Below, piece after piece: positions 17,401-26,435 of a DNA stretch of 36,471 bases. The notes below the pieces were generated by a model, which did not search any database, was not told the DNA's origin, and worked only from the letters and a program-made list of their open reading frames with translations. Positions within the stretch are counted from its first letter, which is position 1. Each line of letters begins with the position of its first letter. The stretch lies in the NCBI GenBank assembly GCA_029251005.1, contig JAQXEE010000068.1:1-36471 (forward strand), in the 5' to 3' direction. A program made the position numbers and the translations under genes. This stretch comes from Flavobacteriales bacterium (lineage in GTDB: Bacteria; Bacteroidota; Bacteroidia; Flavobacteriales_C; GCA-002722245).

Positions 17401-18503
17401 TTGCCCACTTTACTTTTAAATATTGTTCGAATTACTGCGTAATTATGAATTCCGATAGACAATATATCCGAGAATATAGTTTTAATCAAAATCGAACGCA
17501 CCCCAATTTTAAGGAATATTCTTTGAATAAAAGAATACATTGCAACTTTTTTTACTATGATAAATGTTGATATCAACAACAATTCGTCCGAATAATAAAT
17601 TAAGAAAGGGATTAAAAGATACCAAAGCGTCGTAAAAGAATAATACAAACTAAGTATTAATAAATTTCTTTTATTGTATTTAATTCCTGCTGACACATGC
17701 CTTATTTTTTGAGAAAAATAAGACTGAAAACTCAATTTTGGAACAGATTCTGTTTGCGCACCTTTGTTGTATATTAAATTAACTTTAGTCTTTTTGGGCA
17801 TTTGATTAATCAACAAATCATCATCTCCACTTGGAATATGGTAGTGAGACTTAAACCCTCCTACTTTTTCAAATAAACTTCTTTTGTAAGCAACATTTCG
17901 TCCAACCGACATATATGGGAAACCACTAACAGCCATTGATAAATAATTAGCAGCTATAAAACCTGTATCATTTTGAATAATTGAGTTAACAGTCCCTTTC
18001 AATTTTGAGTACAAGCTAACACCTAAAACCAATTCGCTTCCATCTGCAAATCCGTTAACTATACCAACTAACCAAAAAGCAGATAACGGCTTACAATCGG
18101 CATCTGTCATGATGAGGTAATCACTTTTAGCGTGCTTAATTCCAAATTCAAGCACTTGCTTTTTACCAAAAGAAGATTTTTCCTCTTGAAGCGTTACTAC
18201 TTTTAATTGACTATATTTTTTTTGAAACTCTTTTAAAACAGGTAAAGAATCATCGGTTGAATTATCATCAACAACCAAAACTTCAAAATCAGGATATTTC
18301 TGAGACAAGACAAACTCTAAAAACTGAGAGAGGTTATTCTTTTCATTTTTTGCGCAAATAATTACAGAAACAAAGGGCAATTTGGAGAATTTATCATTAG
18401 AGGGCACATGCTTTGCCATTTTTCTCCATGTAAATAAATAGAACAACAACAACCCTACTGTTACAAGAACAAACACAATATGTAAAATATCAGTAATCGC
18501 CAT
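17394..18503 (-). CDS. Membrane-bound family 2 glycosyltransferase
   Basis: This 369-aa protein has an N-terminal membrane helix (about 5-27), a GT-A family 2 catalytic domain starting at VSVIICAKNEKNNL, then VLVVDDNSTDDS and the metal/nucleotide motif MTDADCKP. GDDDLLINQMPK corresponds to the acceptor/catalytic acidic segment. About three hydrophobic helices follow near the C-terminus (residues 280-350). It probably transfers a sugar to a lipid or polysaccharide acceptor on the inner face of the cytoplasmic membrane; donor and acceptor cannot be read. It precedes and overlaps the ECF sigma gene, with which it forms a two-gene unit. Confidence 0.85.
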   Translation of the reverse strand: MAITDILHIVFVLVTVGLLLFYLFTWRKMAKHVPSNDKFSKLPFVSVIICAKNEKNNLSQFLEFVLSQKYPDFEVLVVDDNSTDDSLPVLKEFQKKYSQLKVVTLQEEKSSFGKKQVLEFGIKHAKSDYLIMTDADCKPLSAFWLVGIVNGFADGSELVLGVSLYSKLKGTVNSIIQNDTGFIAANYLSMAVSGFPYMSVGRNVAYKRSLFEKVGGFKSHYHIPSGDDDLLINQMPKKTKVNLIYNKGAQTESVPKLSFQSYFSQKIRHVSAGIKYNKRNLLILSLYYSFTTLWYLLIPFLIYYSDELLLISTFIIVKKVAMYSFIQRIFLKIGVRSILIKTIFSDILSIGIHNYAVIRTIFKSKVGKW

Positions 18504-18580
18504 TTACCACAAAGAAACATAATTAGTTTGATTGTTTACTTCTAAGTGATAGGAAAACCCAATCAGCCAATGATTTATAT

Positions 18581-18588
18581 TATCTTTG
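18581..18588 (+). promoter_or_regulatory. -7 box of the tgt promoter; predicts a leaderless mRNA
   Basis: TATCTTTG is an exact TAnnTTTG box lying 6 nt before ATG 18595. It overlaps a possible TTG start at 18586, which argues against that upstream start. No TTG is found at the -33 spacing. Confidence 0.6.
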
Positions 18589-18594
18589 AAGCGC

Positions 18595-19725
18595 ATGGAT
18601 TTTGATTTATTAAAAAGCGACCCAGGGTCGAACGCAAGAGCAGGAGTTTTAAAAACCGATCACGGTGAAATAGAAACGCCAATATTTATGCCTGTTGGAA
18701 CTGCAGGTACAGTAAAAGCTGTTCATCAACACGAGATTGATGAGGATATTAATGCTCAAATTATATTAGGAAATACGTATCATTTATACTTAAGACCTAA
18801 AACTGAAATTTTAAAAGCCGCTGGAGGGTTACATAAATTCATGAATTGGAACAAACCTATTTTAACAGATAGTGGGGGATTTCAAGTTTACTCATTAAGT
18901 GGAAGACGAAAAATAAAAGAAGAAGGTGTGAAATTTCAATCACACATTGATGGCTCATATCATCTTTTCACCCCTGAATTCGCTATGGATATTCAACGTG
19001 AAATAGGGGCTGATATTATTATGGCATTTGATGAATGCACTCCCTATCCTTGTGATTACAAGTATGCAAAAAGGTCAATGTACATGACACATAGATGGCT
19101 TAAACGGTGTTGCGAAAGATTTGACACAACTGATCCACTATACGGTTATAATCAAACACTTTTCCCTATAGTTCAAGGTAGTACCTATAAGGATTTAAGA
19201 CTGCAATCTGCAGAGGCTATTGCATCCTTTAATCGAGAAGGAAATGCAATTGGTGGACTTTCCGTTGGAGAGCCTGCTGAGGAAATGTATGCAATGACTG
19301 AAGTAGTTTGCAGCGTATTACCTACTGATAAACCAAGATATTTAATGGGGGTTGGAACACCTGCCAATATTTTGGAAAACATAGCTTTAGGTATCGATAT
19401 GTTTGACTGTGTTATGCCAACAAGAAATGCACGTAACGGAATGCTTTTCACAAGTGAAGGAATTATTAACATTAAGAATAAGAAATGGGAAAAAGACTTT
19501 TCTCCGTTAGATGCTAATAGCGATTGTTATGTTGATCAATCGTATTCTAAAGCTTATGTTCGTCATCTGTTCCAAAGCAAAGAAATACTAGGAAAGCAAA
19601 TCGCGTCAATTCACAATTTGGCATTTTATTTATGGCTCGTTACTGAAGCTAGAAAACATATTATTGCTGGTGATTTTGCTGATTGGAAAAAAATAATGGT
19701 CAAAAAAGTACAAGTTAGGTTGTAA
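18595..19725 (+). CDS. tgt: Queuine tRNA-ribosyltransferase (tRNA-guanine transglycosylase)
   Basis: I chose ATG 18595 (376 aa) because an upstream TTG at 18586 falls inside the promoter box. Tgt exchanges G34 of certain tRNAs for a 7-deazaguanine base in queuosine synthesis. Asp92 in TDSGGFQVYS is the general base/substrate ligand and Asp271 in DMFDCVMPTRNARNG is the catalytic nucleophile. GGLSVGE and IASIHNLAFY are also present. The zinc site is unusual: the canonical CxCxxC reads SDCYVD (309-314), keeping one of three cysteines, while His340 remains. This may be a lineage trait. lptG overlaps the stop by 1 nt. Confidence 0.96.
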   Translation: MDFDLLKSDPGSNARAGVLKTDHGEIETPIFMPVGTAGTVKAVHQHEIDEDINAQIILGNTYHLYLRPKTEILKAAGGLHKFMNWNKPILTDSGGFQVYSLSGRRKIKEEGVKFQSHIDGSYHLFTPEFAMDIQREIGADIIMAFDECTPYPCDYKYAKRSMYMTHRWLKRCCERFDTTDPLYGYNQTLFPIVQGSTYKDLRLQSAEAIASFNREGNAIGGLSVGEPAEEMYAMTEVVCSVLPTDKPRYLMGVGTPANILENIALGIDMFDCVMPTRNARNGMLFTSEGIINIKNKKWEKDFSPLDANSDCYVDQSYSKAYVRHLFQSKEILGKQIASIHNLAFYLWLVTEARKHIIAGDFADWKKIMVKKVQVRL

Positions 19726-20798
19726 TGATAAAAAAGCTTGACAAATATATTTTAAAGAAATTTTTAGGAACTTTTTTTCTAACAATATTCTTATTTATTT
19801 TGATTGCTGTTGTTTTTGATATTTCTGAAAAAATTGATGATTTTGAACAATTCACTTTAAGTGAAATTATATTTGATTATTATTTCAGTTTTATCCCCTG
19901 GTTATATAATCTTCTAACCCCCTTACTAGCTTTTATTGCCGTTGTCTTTTTTACAAGCAAAATGGCTGGTAAAACTGAAATTATACCCATTTTAGCCTCC
20001 GGCATCTCATACAATCGTTTTTTACGTCCTTATTTTTTAGGAGCGACCTTACTGTTGTTTTTATCCCTAATTTTAAGTCACTTTTTAATACCAAAAACAA
20101 ATAAAAAGAAGATAGAAATAGAAGCGAAGATATATCCTCACACAAGAAGAATAAACAATTCTAAAATTCACAGAGAAATAGCCAAAAACACTTTTATTTA
20201 TGTAAACAACTATAGTGTTAAAAGTGATAATGGCTACAAATTCAGGCTTGAAAAAATAATAGATGGTCAGTTACTATACCAATTTACAGCAAGTAATTTA
20301 AAGTGGAGCAGTAAAAAAAATAAGTGGATAGCAAGAAATTGGTCTGAGAGAACAATTGATGGTGACCATGAAATTCTTACTCAAGGAACGACTAAAGACA
20401 CAATATTGCCTTTTAACAATACAGAATTTCATCGAAGTCCGTTTGAAATAGAAACAATGGATTTTTTCGATATAAACAATTATATTGAACAAGAAAAACA
20501 AAGAGGATCTAGCTACCTTGGAAGGTATCAATTAGAATTAGTGAAGCGTACTTCTAATCCATTTTCAATATTAATTCTTGTAATCATAGCAGTTTGTATT
20601 AGTTCTCGAAAAATTAAAGGAGGAACAGGTATGCACATAGCAAAAGGGCTAGCACTGGCATTAATCTTTGTGTTTTTCGGCCGAATTGCAGATGTTATTG
20701 CTGTGAATACGCCTATACCCGCAATAGTTGCATTATGGATTCCTAATCTTGTTTTCACCATTGTTGCTTTTTATATTTACAGAACAGCACCAAAGTGA
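19725..20798 (+). CDS. LptF/LptG (YjgP/YjgQ) family permease
   Basis: The 357-aa membrane protein matches the YjgP/YjgQ layout: one N-terminal amphipathic segment and helix (LKKFLGTFFLTIFLFILIAV), two more helices by about residue 130, a periplasmic beta domain of roughly 140-265, and three C-terminal helices from about 275 (FSILILVIIAVCISSRKIKGG). LptF and LptG with LptB extract lipopolysaccharide from the inner membrane and pass it to the periplasmic bridge. Which of F or G this is cannot be decided here; the tgt-lptG order is common in Bacteroidota. The ATG overlaps the tgt stop by 1 nt. Confidence 0.88.
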   Translation: MIKKLDKYILKKFLGTFFLTIFLFILIAVVFDISEKIDDFEQFTLSEIIFDYYFSFIPWLYNLLTPLLAFIAVVFFTSKMAGKTEIIPILASGISYNRFLRPYFLGATLLLFLSLILSHFLIPKTNKKKIEIEAKIYPHTRRINNSKIHREIAKNTFIYVNNYSVKSDNGYKFRLEKIIDGQLLYQFTASNLKWSSKKNKWIARNWSERTIDGDHEILTQGTTKDTILPFNNTEFHRSPFEIETMDFFDINNYIEQEKQRGSSYLGRYQLELVKRTSNPFSILILVIIAVCISSRKIKGGTGMHIAKGLALALIFVFFGRIADVIAVNTPIPAIVALWIPNLVFTIVAFYIYRTAPK

Positions 20799-20861
20799 TT
20801 AAAAAAAATGAATTGAAAACACTGTTAAGCACAGTCGCAACTAATTGATTTAAAAGTGGAA

Positions 20862-21242
20862 TTATTTCAACGTTTCAATAGTTTTATCATATCGAATAAA
20901 AATGTGCAACCAAACGCTACGAGAATACCTAAAGAGTAAAGGCATCGTTGCTATCAACAGTAAAAATATTACACCCGTAATTTGATAAATCTCAAGGTCA
21001 GTTATATAAGTGAGTATTAGCATAGTAGGAATTGCTAATGCAACTCCAAAAGCGTAGCTTACATACATAGCTCCGTACCAAAATCCCTGCTCCATCTCGT
21101 AAACTAAATCACAATTTGAACATTTTTTTTCAATCTCCCCAAATTTTCGATGATAAGGGTTTTTGTGCTTAAATACAATCCCTTTCCTACAGCGTGGACA
21201 ATTACAGTTTATTATACTTTTAATGGCTGATACTTCTTTCAT
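20862..21242 (-). CDS. DUF983 family membrane protein
   Basis: I start at ATG 21242 (126 aa) rather than an upstream TTG at 21260, since MKEVSAIKSIINCNCPRCRKG is the usual family N-terminus. Two CxxC pairs (CPRC near residue 15 and CSNC near 40) form a likely zinc ribbon with the intervening GIVFKHKNPYHRKFGEIEKKC-type segment. Two hydrophobic helices follow (YVSYAFGVALAIPTMLIL; ITGVIFLLLIATMPLLF), then a short tail ending HIFIRYDKTIE. The family is uncharacterised. It is convergent with lptG and lies downstream of accA on the same strand, beyond the accA terminator. Confidence 0.85.
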   Translation of the reverse strand: MKEVSAIKSIINCNCPRCRKGIVFKHKNPYHRKFGEIEKKCSNCDLVYEMEQGFWYGAMYVSYAFGVALAIPTMLILTYITDLEIYQITGVIFLLLIATMPLLFRYSRSVWLHIFIRYDKTIETLK

Positions 21243-21279
21243 AATCCAAAATTGGAGCAAAGCTTAAAACACTATAAAA

Positions 21280-21312
21280 ATAAAAAAGGTAGCCTTAAAG
21301 AAGACTACCTTT
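21280..21312 (-). terminator. Rho-independent terminator of accA
   Basis: On the - strand AAGGTAGTCTT and AAGGCTACCTT form a stem with one internal mismatch around a short CTTT loop, followed by a T-rich tract. It lies 25 nt after the accA stop. Confidence 0.8.
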
Positions 21313-21336
21313 CATCACTTTTTTATTACTTTATTA

Positions 21337-22296
21337 TTACGCTTCTTCGCAATGTCCCATGGTTGAGAACTTCTTGATACGTGAAGCTACTCTTTTTTGA
21401 GGTTCAATATCTCTTAATTCATTTAGTGAATTAATGATTGCATTTTTAACGTTTTCGAAAGCTTTTTCAGGATCTGCGTGTGCTCCACCAATAGGCTCTT
21501 TGATAACCCCATCGATTAACCCCAACTCCAACATATCTTGAGAAGTCAACTTCATCTTCTCAGCCGCTTCTTCTTTATGATCCCAACTTCTCCACAAGAT
21601 TGTAGAACAATTTTCGGGAGAAATAACTGAGTACCAGGTATTCTCCATCATAAATACCTTATCACCCATTCCTATCCCTAAAGCTCCACCGGAGGCTCCT
21701 TCACCAATTACAATACAAACCAACGGCACTTTTAACTGTGCCATTTCGATAAGATTTCTAGCAATAGCTTCTCCTTGTCCTCTTTCTTCGGCTTCTAATC
21801 CAGGAAATGCACCAGGAGTATCAATTAAACATACAACAGGAATGTTAAACTTTTCAGCCATTTTCATTAAACGCAATGCTTTTCTGTAGCCTTCAGGGTT
21901 TGGCATACCGAAATTACGATACTGACGCATTTTTGTGTTAATTCCTTTTTGCTGTCCAATAAACATCACAGATTCACCATTGATTGACCCCATTCCTCCA
22001 ATCATAGCTTTATCATCGCCGACATTTCGATCACCATGCAACTCAATAAATGAATTATCATCAGTAATATAATCAATATAGCCTAATGTGTAAGGACGCT
22101 GCGGATGCCTAGAAACCTGTACTTGTTGCCAAGCAGATAGGTTTTCATATATCTCTTTAATTTTGACAGCAATTTGCTTCTCGATGTCTTTAATTGTTGT
22201 AGAAACATCAACATCTCCTTTGGTTTGAACCTCTTTAATCTTTTCCAATTGTTCGTTTAACTCAGCAATTGGTTGTTCAAAATCTAAATATACCAT
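21337..22296 (-). CDS. accA: Acetyl-CoA carboxylase carboxyltransferase subunit alpha
   Basis: This 319-aa protein has the normal AccA length. With AccD it transfers the carboxyl group from biotin to acetyl-CoA, giving malonyl-CoA for fatty-acid synthesis. Visible are an N-terminal coiled-coil-like helix (about 1-60), [47 protein letters not shown] and the oxyanion segment [13 protein letters not shown], all hallmarks of the alpha subunit. The gene has its own terminator and an exact -7 box, so it is likely transcribed alone. Confidence 0.97.
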   Translation of the reverse strand: MVYLDFEQPIAELNEQLEKIKEVQTKGDVDVSTTIKDIEKQIAVKIKEIYENLSAWQQVQVSRHPQRPYTLGYIDYITDDNSFIELHGDRNVGDDKAMIGGMGSINGESVMFIGQQKGINTKMRQYRNFGMPNPEGYRKALRLMKMAEKFNIPVVCLIDTPGAFPGLEAEERGQGEAIARNLIEMAQLKVPLVCIVIGEGASGGALGIGMGDKVFMMENTWYSVISPENCSTILWRSWDHKEEAAEKMKLTSQDMLELGLIDGVIKEPIGGAHADPEKAFENVKNAIINSLNELRDIEPQKRVASRIKKFSTMGHCEEA

Positions 22297-22314
22297 AACA
22301 ATAGTTTAGCAGTA

Positions 22315-22322
22315 CAAACTTA
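22315..22322 (-). promoter_or_regulatory. Candidate -7 box of the accA promoter
   Basis: On the - strand TAAGTTTG matches the TAnnTTTG box exactly and ends 18 nt before the accA ATG. A TTG at the expected -33 spacing is not seen. Confidence 0.5.
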
Positions 22323-22419
22323 ATATAATTAATCTATTGATATAAAAGATTATTTCAACAAAAGAAAATACCTAATTTCGTCTTTTAAAATTAGGTTATT
22401 TAACAGTTTATCTTTTCCC

Positions 22420-23226
22420 ATGGTCTTTTTTCCAAATGCAAAAATAAATTTAGGTCTTAATATTATCGAAAAAAGACCTGACGGGTACCATAATATCGAA
22501 TCCGTTTTTATGCCAATTCCAATTCATGACGCATTGGAGATTATCGAAAACTCAACCGAAACGAAATTTTCAAGTTCAGGCATTTCAATCCCCGATAATG
22601 GTGAACCTAATTTGGTTGAACGAGCTTGGCTTTTATTAAAAGAAGAATTCAATATACCTACTGTAGATTTAGACTTACTTAAGAAAATACCAATTGGTGC
22701 AGGATTAGGTGGAGGATCTGCTGATGCTGCTTCGTGTATTTTAGGATTAAATAACATTTTCAACCTCAACATAACAGAAGAGAAACTTTTAAAAATTGCC
22801 AGTAAATTAGGAGCTGATTGTGCTTTCTTTATCAAAAACAAACCCGTTTTTGCACAAGGGATAGGTGATCAATTCACTCCTATAGGTTTGAATCTCAAAG
22901 GAAAGCACTTCGTAATCATCTATCCAAACATTCATGTCTCTACTCCAGAAGCTTACAAATATGTAAAGCCTAGAAACTTAGGTAAATCTATTAAAGAAAT
23001 CCTTAAGCAACCTATTGAATCATGGAAAGGAGTTTTAAAAAATGACTTTGAGCATTCGGTGTTTCAACAATACCCTTTTATCAAAGAGGTTAAAAACGAA
23101 CTTTATTCTAATGGAGCTATCTATGCCTCACTAAGTGGAAGTGGATCTACAGTGTTTGGAATTTTTGATAAAAAACCCGAAATCAAGTTTTCAAAAGAGG
23201 TTCAGCGCTGGGACTTTAATTTATAA
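22420..23226 (+). CDS. ispE: 4-diphosphocytidyl-2-C-methyl-D-erythritol kinase
   Basis: This is a 268-aa GHMP-family kinase that phosphorylates CDP-methylerythritol in the MEP isoprenoid pathway. Lys8 in NAKINLGL is the expected substrate lysine, PIGAGLGGGSADAA (91-104) is the ATP loop, Asp133 in LGADCAFFI is the catalytic Asp, and SLSGSGSTVFGIF is the C-terminal GHMP motif. Its presence indicates isoprenoid synthesis by the MEP route. A near-consensus box TATCTTTT lies 3 nt before the ATG, which would again give a leaderless message, but it has one mismatch. Confidence 0.96.
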   Translation: MVFFPNAKINLGLNIIEKRPDGYHNIESVFMPIPIHDALEIIENSTETKFSSSGISIPDNGEPNLVERAWLLLKEEFNIPTVDLDLLKKIPIGAGLGGGSADAASCILGLNNIFNLNITEEKLLKIASKLGADCAFFIKNKPVFAQGIGDQFTPIGLNLKGKHFVIIYPNIHVSTPEAYKYVKPRNLGKSIKEILKQPIESWKGVLKNDFEHSVFQQYPFIKEVKNELYSNGAIYASLSGSGSTVFGIFDKKPEIKFSKEVQRWDFNL

Positions 23227-23318
23227 CCTTCTTCAAAAATCCGATTTCTTCTTTTCATTATTAACATTTTGTTTATAACACCTAATCCTTAACGCTACTA
23301 CCCTATGGTGTAATTCGT

Positions 23319-23326
23319 TATTTTTG
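23319..23326 (+). promoter_or_regulatory. -7 box of the dnaB promoter; predicts a leaderless mRNA
   Basis: TATTTTTG is an exact TAnnTTTG box lying 4 nt before the dnaB ATG at 23331, so transcription would begin at or near the start codon. No TTG is present at the -33 spacing. Confidence 0.55.
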
Positions 23327-23330
23327 CAAT

Positions 23331-24857
23331 ATGGAAGATTTTTCTGCGCAATCCAAAACATCAAAAAGAAATCGTAAAATCACAAATGAACAGCTAACGG
23401 CTGAACATGGAAAGGTACCACCACAAGCCATAGACTATGAAGAAGCGGTACTAGGTGCGGTAATGATTGAAAAAGATGCTTTAACTGAAGTTATAGATAT
23501 TTTAAAACCTGAAAGTTTTTACAAAAATGCGCATCAGAAAATTTATGCAGCCATTCAAGGTTTATTTCAACGCAGTGAACCAATTGATCTTTTAACAGTT
23601 AAAACAGCTCTTGAAAAAGAAGGTCAATTGGAAATTATTGGAGGTCCTGCATACATTGCTCAATTAACTTCTAAAATTGCAAGTGCCGCCAATATTGAAG
23701 AACACTCCAGAATTATTGCTCAAAAATATATACAACGTGAATTGATAAGAATATCCTCAGAAATCATTCGAGATTCTTTTGATGAGACTTCAGATGTTTT
23801 TGACATTCTAGATTCTGCTGAACAAAAGCTTTTCCAAGTTGCTCAAGGGAATATTAGAAAAAGCCATGATACGATGGCTTCTTTAATAATTGCAGCTAAA
23901 GAACAAATTAAAAAAGCTGCGGAATCCGGTGATGGTATTAATGGTATCCCAACTGGATTTACAAGATTAGATAAATTAACATCTGGATTTAAAGGGTCTG
24001 AACTACTAATCTTAGCTGCACGACCTGCAATGGGAAAAACGGCATTGGTATTAAGCATGGCTCGAAATATTGTATTGGATTACAAAATGCCTGTTGCAAT
24101 CTTTTCGTTAGAGATGTCAGCTTTACAAATGGTTTTAAGAATGGTTTCTAACGAATCAGGATTAGAACAGGAAAAATTAAAGAAAGGTAACCTCGCCCAG
24201 CATGAATGGGAACAACTAAACTCAAAAGTTTCTGCCTTATCCGAAGCTCCATTATACATTGATGACACTCCAGGTTTATCCGTTTTTGAATTAAGAGCAA
24301 AAGCAAGAAGATTAAAAGCTCAACATGATATCCAGATGATTGTAATTTATTATTTACAATTAATGAGTGCAGGTGGAAAAGATGGAGGAAACAGGCAAGA
24401 GGAAATATCGATCATTTCTAGATCGTTAAAAATTATTGCAAAAGAATTGAATGTTCCAGTAATTGCTCTTTCACAGTTATCTCGTGCAGTTGAGACTAGA
24501 GGCGGGGATAAAAGACCACAACTTTCAGATCTTAGAGAATCTGGAGCTATCGAGCAGGATGCCGATATGGTAATGTTTATTTACCGCCCAGAATACTATG
24601 AAATTACAGAAGATGCTGAAGGTAATTCAACTGTTGGATTAACGGAAATAATCGTTGCGAAACACAGGAATGGGGCGTTAGAGAATGTTCCATTAAGATT
24701 CGAAGGAAAGTATGGACGATTTGTAGATTGGGAACAAGATAGTTTTGCCAACTATGGTTCAACCAATAATTCGAATTCTGAAGACGCAAATCCTCATACT
24801 ACCGTTATTAAGGGGTCAAGAATGAATGACATGTCTAATGAAGATTTACCTTTTTAA
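23331..24857 (+). CDS. dnaB: Replicative DNA helicase DnaB
   Basis: The 508-aa protein has an N-terminal domain that binds primase (about 25-130; PPQAIDYEEAVLGAVMIE), a linker, and a RecA-type ATPase. Walker A reads ARPAMGKTA with Lys236. SLEMSALQMVLRM, IDDTPGLSVFELRAKARRLK, ALSQLSRAVETR and LSDLRESGAIEQDADMV follow as in other DnaB. The Walker B segment reads IVIYYLQLM where the family has IVIDYLQLM: residue 340 is Tyr (TAT) in place of the Asp that matches E. coli Asp343. This could be a real change or a sequence error (GAT to TAT). No intein is present. An exported protein gene follows closely. Confidence 0.95.
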   Translation: MEDFSAQSKTSKRNRKITNEQLTAEHGKVPPQAIDYEEAVLGAVMIEKDALTEVIDILKPESFYKNAHQKIYAAIQGLFQRSEPIDLLTVKTALEKEGQLEIIGGPAYIAQLTSKIASAANIEEHSRIIAQKYIQRELIRISSEIIRDSFDETSDVFDILDSAEQKLFQVAQGNIRKSHDTMASLIIAAKEQIKKAAESGDGINGIPTGFTRLDKLTSGFKGSELLILAARPAMGKTALVLSMARNIVLDYKMPVAIFSLEMSALQMVLRMVSNESGLEQEKLKKGNLAQHEWEQLNSKVSALSEAPLYIDDTPGLSVFELRAKARRLKAQHDIQMIVIYYLQLMSAGGKDGGNRQEEISIISRSLKIIAKELNVPVIALSQLSRAVETRGGDKRPQLSDLRESGAIEQDADMVMFIYRPEYYEITEDAEGNSTVGLTEIIVAKHRNGALENVPLRFEGKYGRFVDWEQDSFANYGSTNNSNSEDANPHTTVIKGSRMNDMSNEDLPF

Positions 24858-24929
24858 TTAATGACTAAAAAATCAATACGTAGCAAGTCGACTACAAATA
24901 GATTTAAATCAAGCAATACTTCCAGTAAA

Positions 24930-26198
24930 ATGAAGAGGTTTTTATTCCTGCTTTTTATTCTTTCAAATTTTATATCTCAAGCTACTTACCTTTTCATACC
25001 GATGGATGACTCTCAAAAGAATCATCTCAAAGCATATGGCATTTCCTTTTATGCACTTGAAAAGACCCTAGAAGTTGATTGGCTATTAAATTACCGAGGT
25101 GGCAGCTTTGCTTTAAAGCTGAGCGACAATGTGTTAAAAGAATGCAAAATACGTGGTGTTTCCTTTGAAATTGTTGCGGATGTTCAATACAACAAAATTG
25201 TTTTAGACATTACACAACCTGCTATAAATCAAGACGTAATGAAATTGGAAAAAGCGCCAACTATAGCCGTTTATTCTCCAAAAAACAAACAACCTTGGGA
25301 TGATGCTGTAACATTGGTTATGGCTTATGCTGAAATTCCATACGAAGTTGTTTATGATGAAGAAATAATAAATGGAGACCTTTCAAAATATGACTGGCTA
25401 CATTTACATCATGAAGATTTCACAGGACAATACGGTAAGTTTTGGAGTAGCTACCGAAATGCACCTTGGTTTAAGGAATATATACGGTTTAACGAAGGGT
25501 TAGCAGGCAAACTAGGGTTTGATAAGGTATCGGATTTAAAACTCGCTGTATCTTTAAAAATCAAACAATTTGTATTCGATGGTGGGTTTATGTTTGCAAT
25601 GTGCGCAGCGACCGACTCTTATGACATTGCTTTAGCTGCTCAAAATACAGACATCTGTAAATCTATGTTTGACGGGGACCCTAATGATCCTCAAATGCAA
25701 TCGAAACTTTCTTACCTCAACGGTTTTGCTTTTAAAGACTATACTTTGGTTACAGATCCAACGAAATATGAATTCAGTTCAATTGATGCAACGGACGATC
25801 ATTTTAAACTGTTTAAAACAAAAGGTATTCAATCGGATGTTTTTACATTGTTTGATTTTAGTGCTAAATGGGACCCTGTCCCTACAATGCTTTGCCAAAA
25901 CCACACTTCAATTGTAAAAGGTTTTATGGGACAAACAACTGCTTTTAGAAAAGAAAATATTAGATCGGATGTTTTGATTCTCGGGCAAACTAAATCAATC
26001 AACTCTGCTAGATACATTCACGGTGAATTTGGAAAAGGAACTTGGACCTTTTACGGAGGTCATGATCCAGAAGATCATACGCACAGGGTGTCAGACCCTC
26101 CTACAGACTTAAACCTTTACCCTAATTCTCCAGGGTACCGTTTAATTTTAAATAACGTACTTTTTCCAGCCGCGAAAAAGAAGAAACGTAAAACTTAA
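24930..26198 (+). CDS. Exported conserved protein of the family named 'asparagine synthetase B'
   Basis: I prefer ATG 24930 (422 aa), which opens with a signal peptide (MKRFLFLLFILSNFISQA). An ATG at 24861, 3 nt after dnaB, would add 23 basic Ser/Thr residues before it. Bacteroidota relatives beside dnaB carry the name asparagine synthetase B, yet there is no N-terminal Cys2 amidase and no ATP-pyrophosphatase SGGxDS loop. Instead IAVYSPKNKQPWDDAV and WLHLHHEDF resemble a Rossmann-like fold, Cys225 (FAMCAATDS) could be a nucleophile, and His364-Gly-Glu366 (YIHGEFGKG) mimics the HxE pair of class I glutamine amidotransferases. GGHDPEDH and LNLYPNSPGYRLILNNVLFPA end the protein. Real substrate unknown. 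Confidence 0.8.
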   Translation: MKRFLFLLFILSNFISQATYLFIPMDDSQKNHLKAYGISFYALEKTLEVDWLLNYRGGSFALKLSDNVLKECKIRGVSFEIVADVQYNKIVLDITQPAINQDVMKLEKAPTIAVYSPKNKQPWDDAVTLVMAYAEIPYEVVYDEEIINGDLSKYDWLHLHHEDFTGQYGKFWSSYRNAPWFKEYIRFNEGLAGKLGFDKVSDLKLAVSLKIKQFVFDGGFMFAMCAATDSYDIALAAQNTDICKSMFDGDPNDPQMQSKLSYLNGFAFKDYTLVTDPTKYEFSSIDATDDHFKLFKTKGIQSDVFTLFDFSAKWDPVPTMLCQNHTSIVKGFMGQTTAFRKENIRSDVLILGQTKSINSARYIHGEFGKGTWTFYGGHDPEDHTHRVSDPPTDLNLYPNSPGYRLILNNVLFPAAKKKKRKT

Positions 26199-26378
26199 AA
26201 TTTCAAGTTTAGGGCTTAGAATGTTATCACCCTACTTTACAAATATTGGTGTTAAATATAGTAATCCTTCAAAAGAAAAGTTTGATAATTAAGTCAAATT
26301 GGGTCTGCTGGTAAATTGACAAGAATAATTCTTATACGATAAAATCAAAAAATTAATAATGCTATATTCTTATGAAAA

Positions 26379-26407
26379 CAAAAAAAAAGCCACCCTAAAT
26401 GGGCGGC
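26379..26407 (-). terminator. Rho-independent terminator after the 154-aa gene
   Basis: On the - strand GCCGCCC and GGGTGGC form a 7-bp GC-rich stem (one G-T pair) around ATTTA, followed by at least eight Ts. It lies 28 nt after the stop of the gene at 26436-26900. Confidence 0.85.
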
Positions 26408-26435
26408 ATTAACAATTAAAAACCATTTTTTAAAC

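Noticed and set aside
18586-18594. TTG start giving three extra residues for tgt
   Set aside because: The TTG lies inside the exact -7 promoter box, so it would not be in the transcript; ATG 18595 matches the family N-terminus.
26199-26378. Small ORF of 23 codons (ATG 26221)
   Set aside because: It is too short and has no supporting features; it is probably chance in AT-rich spacer.
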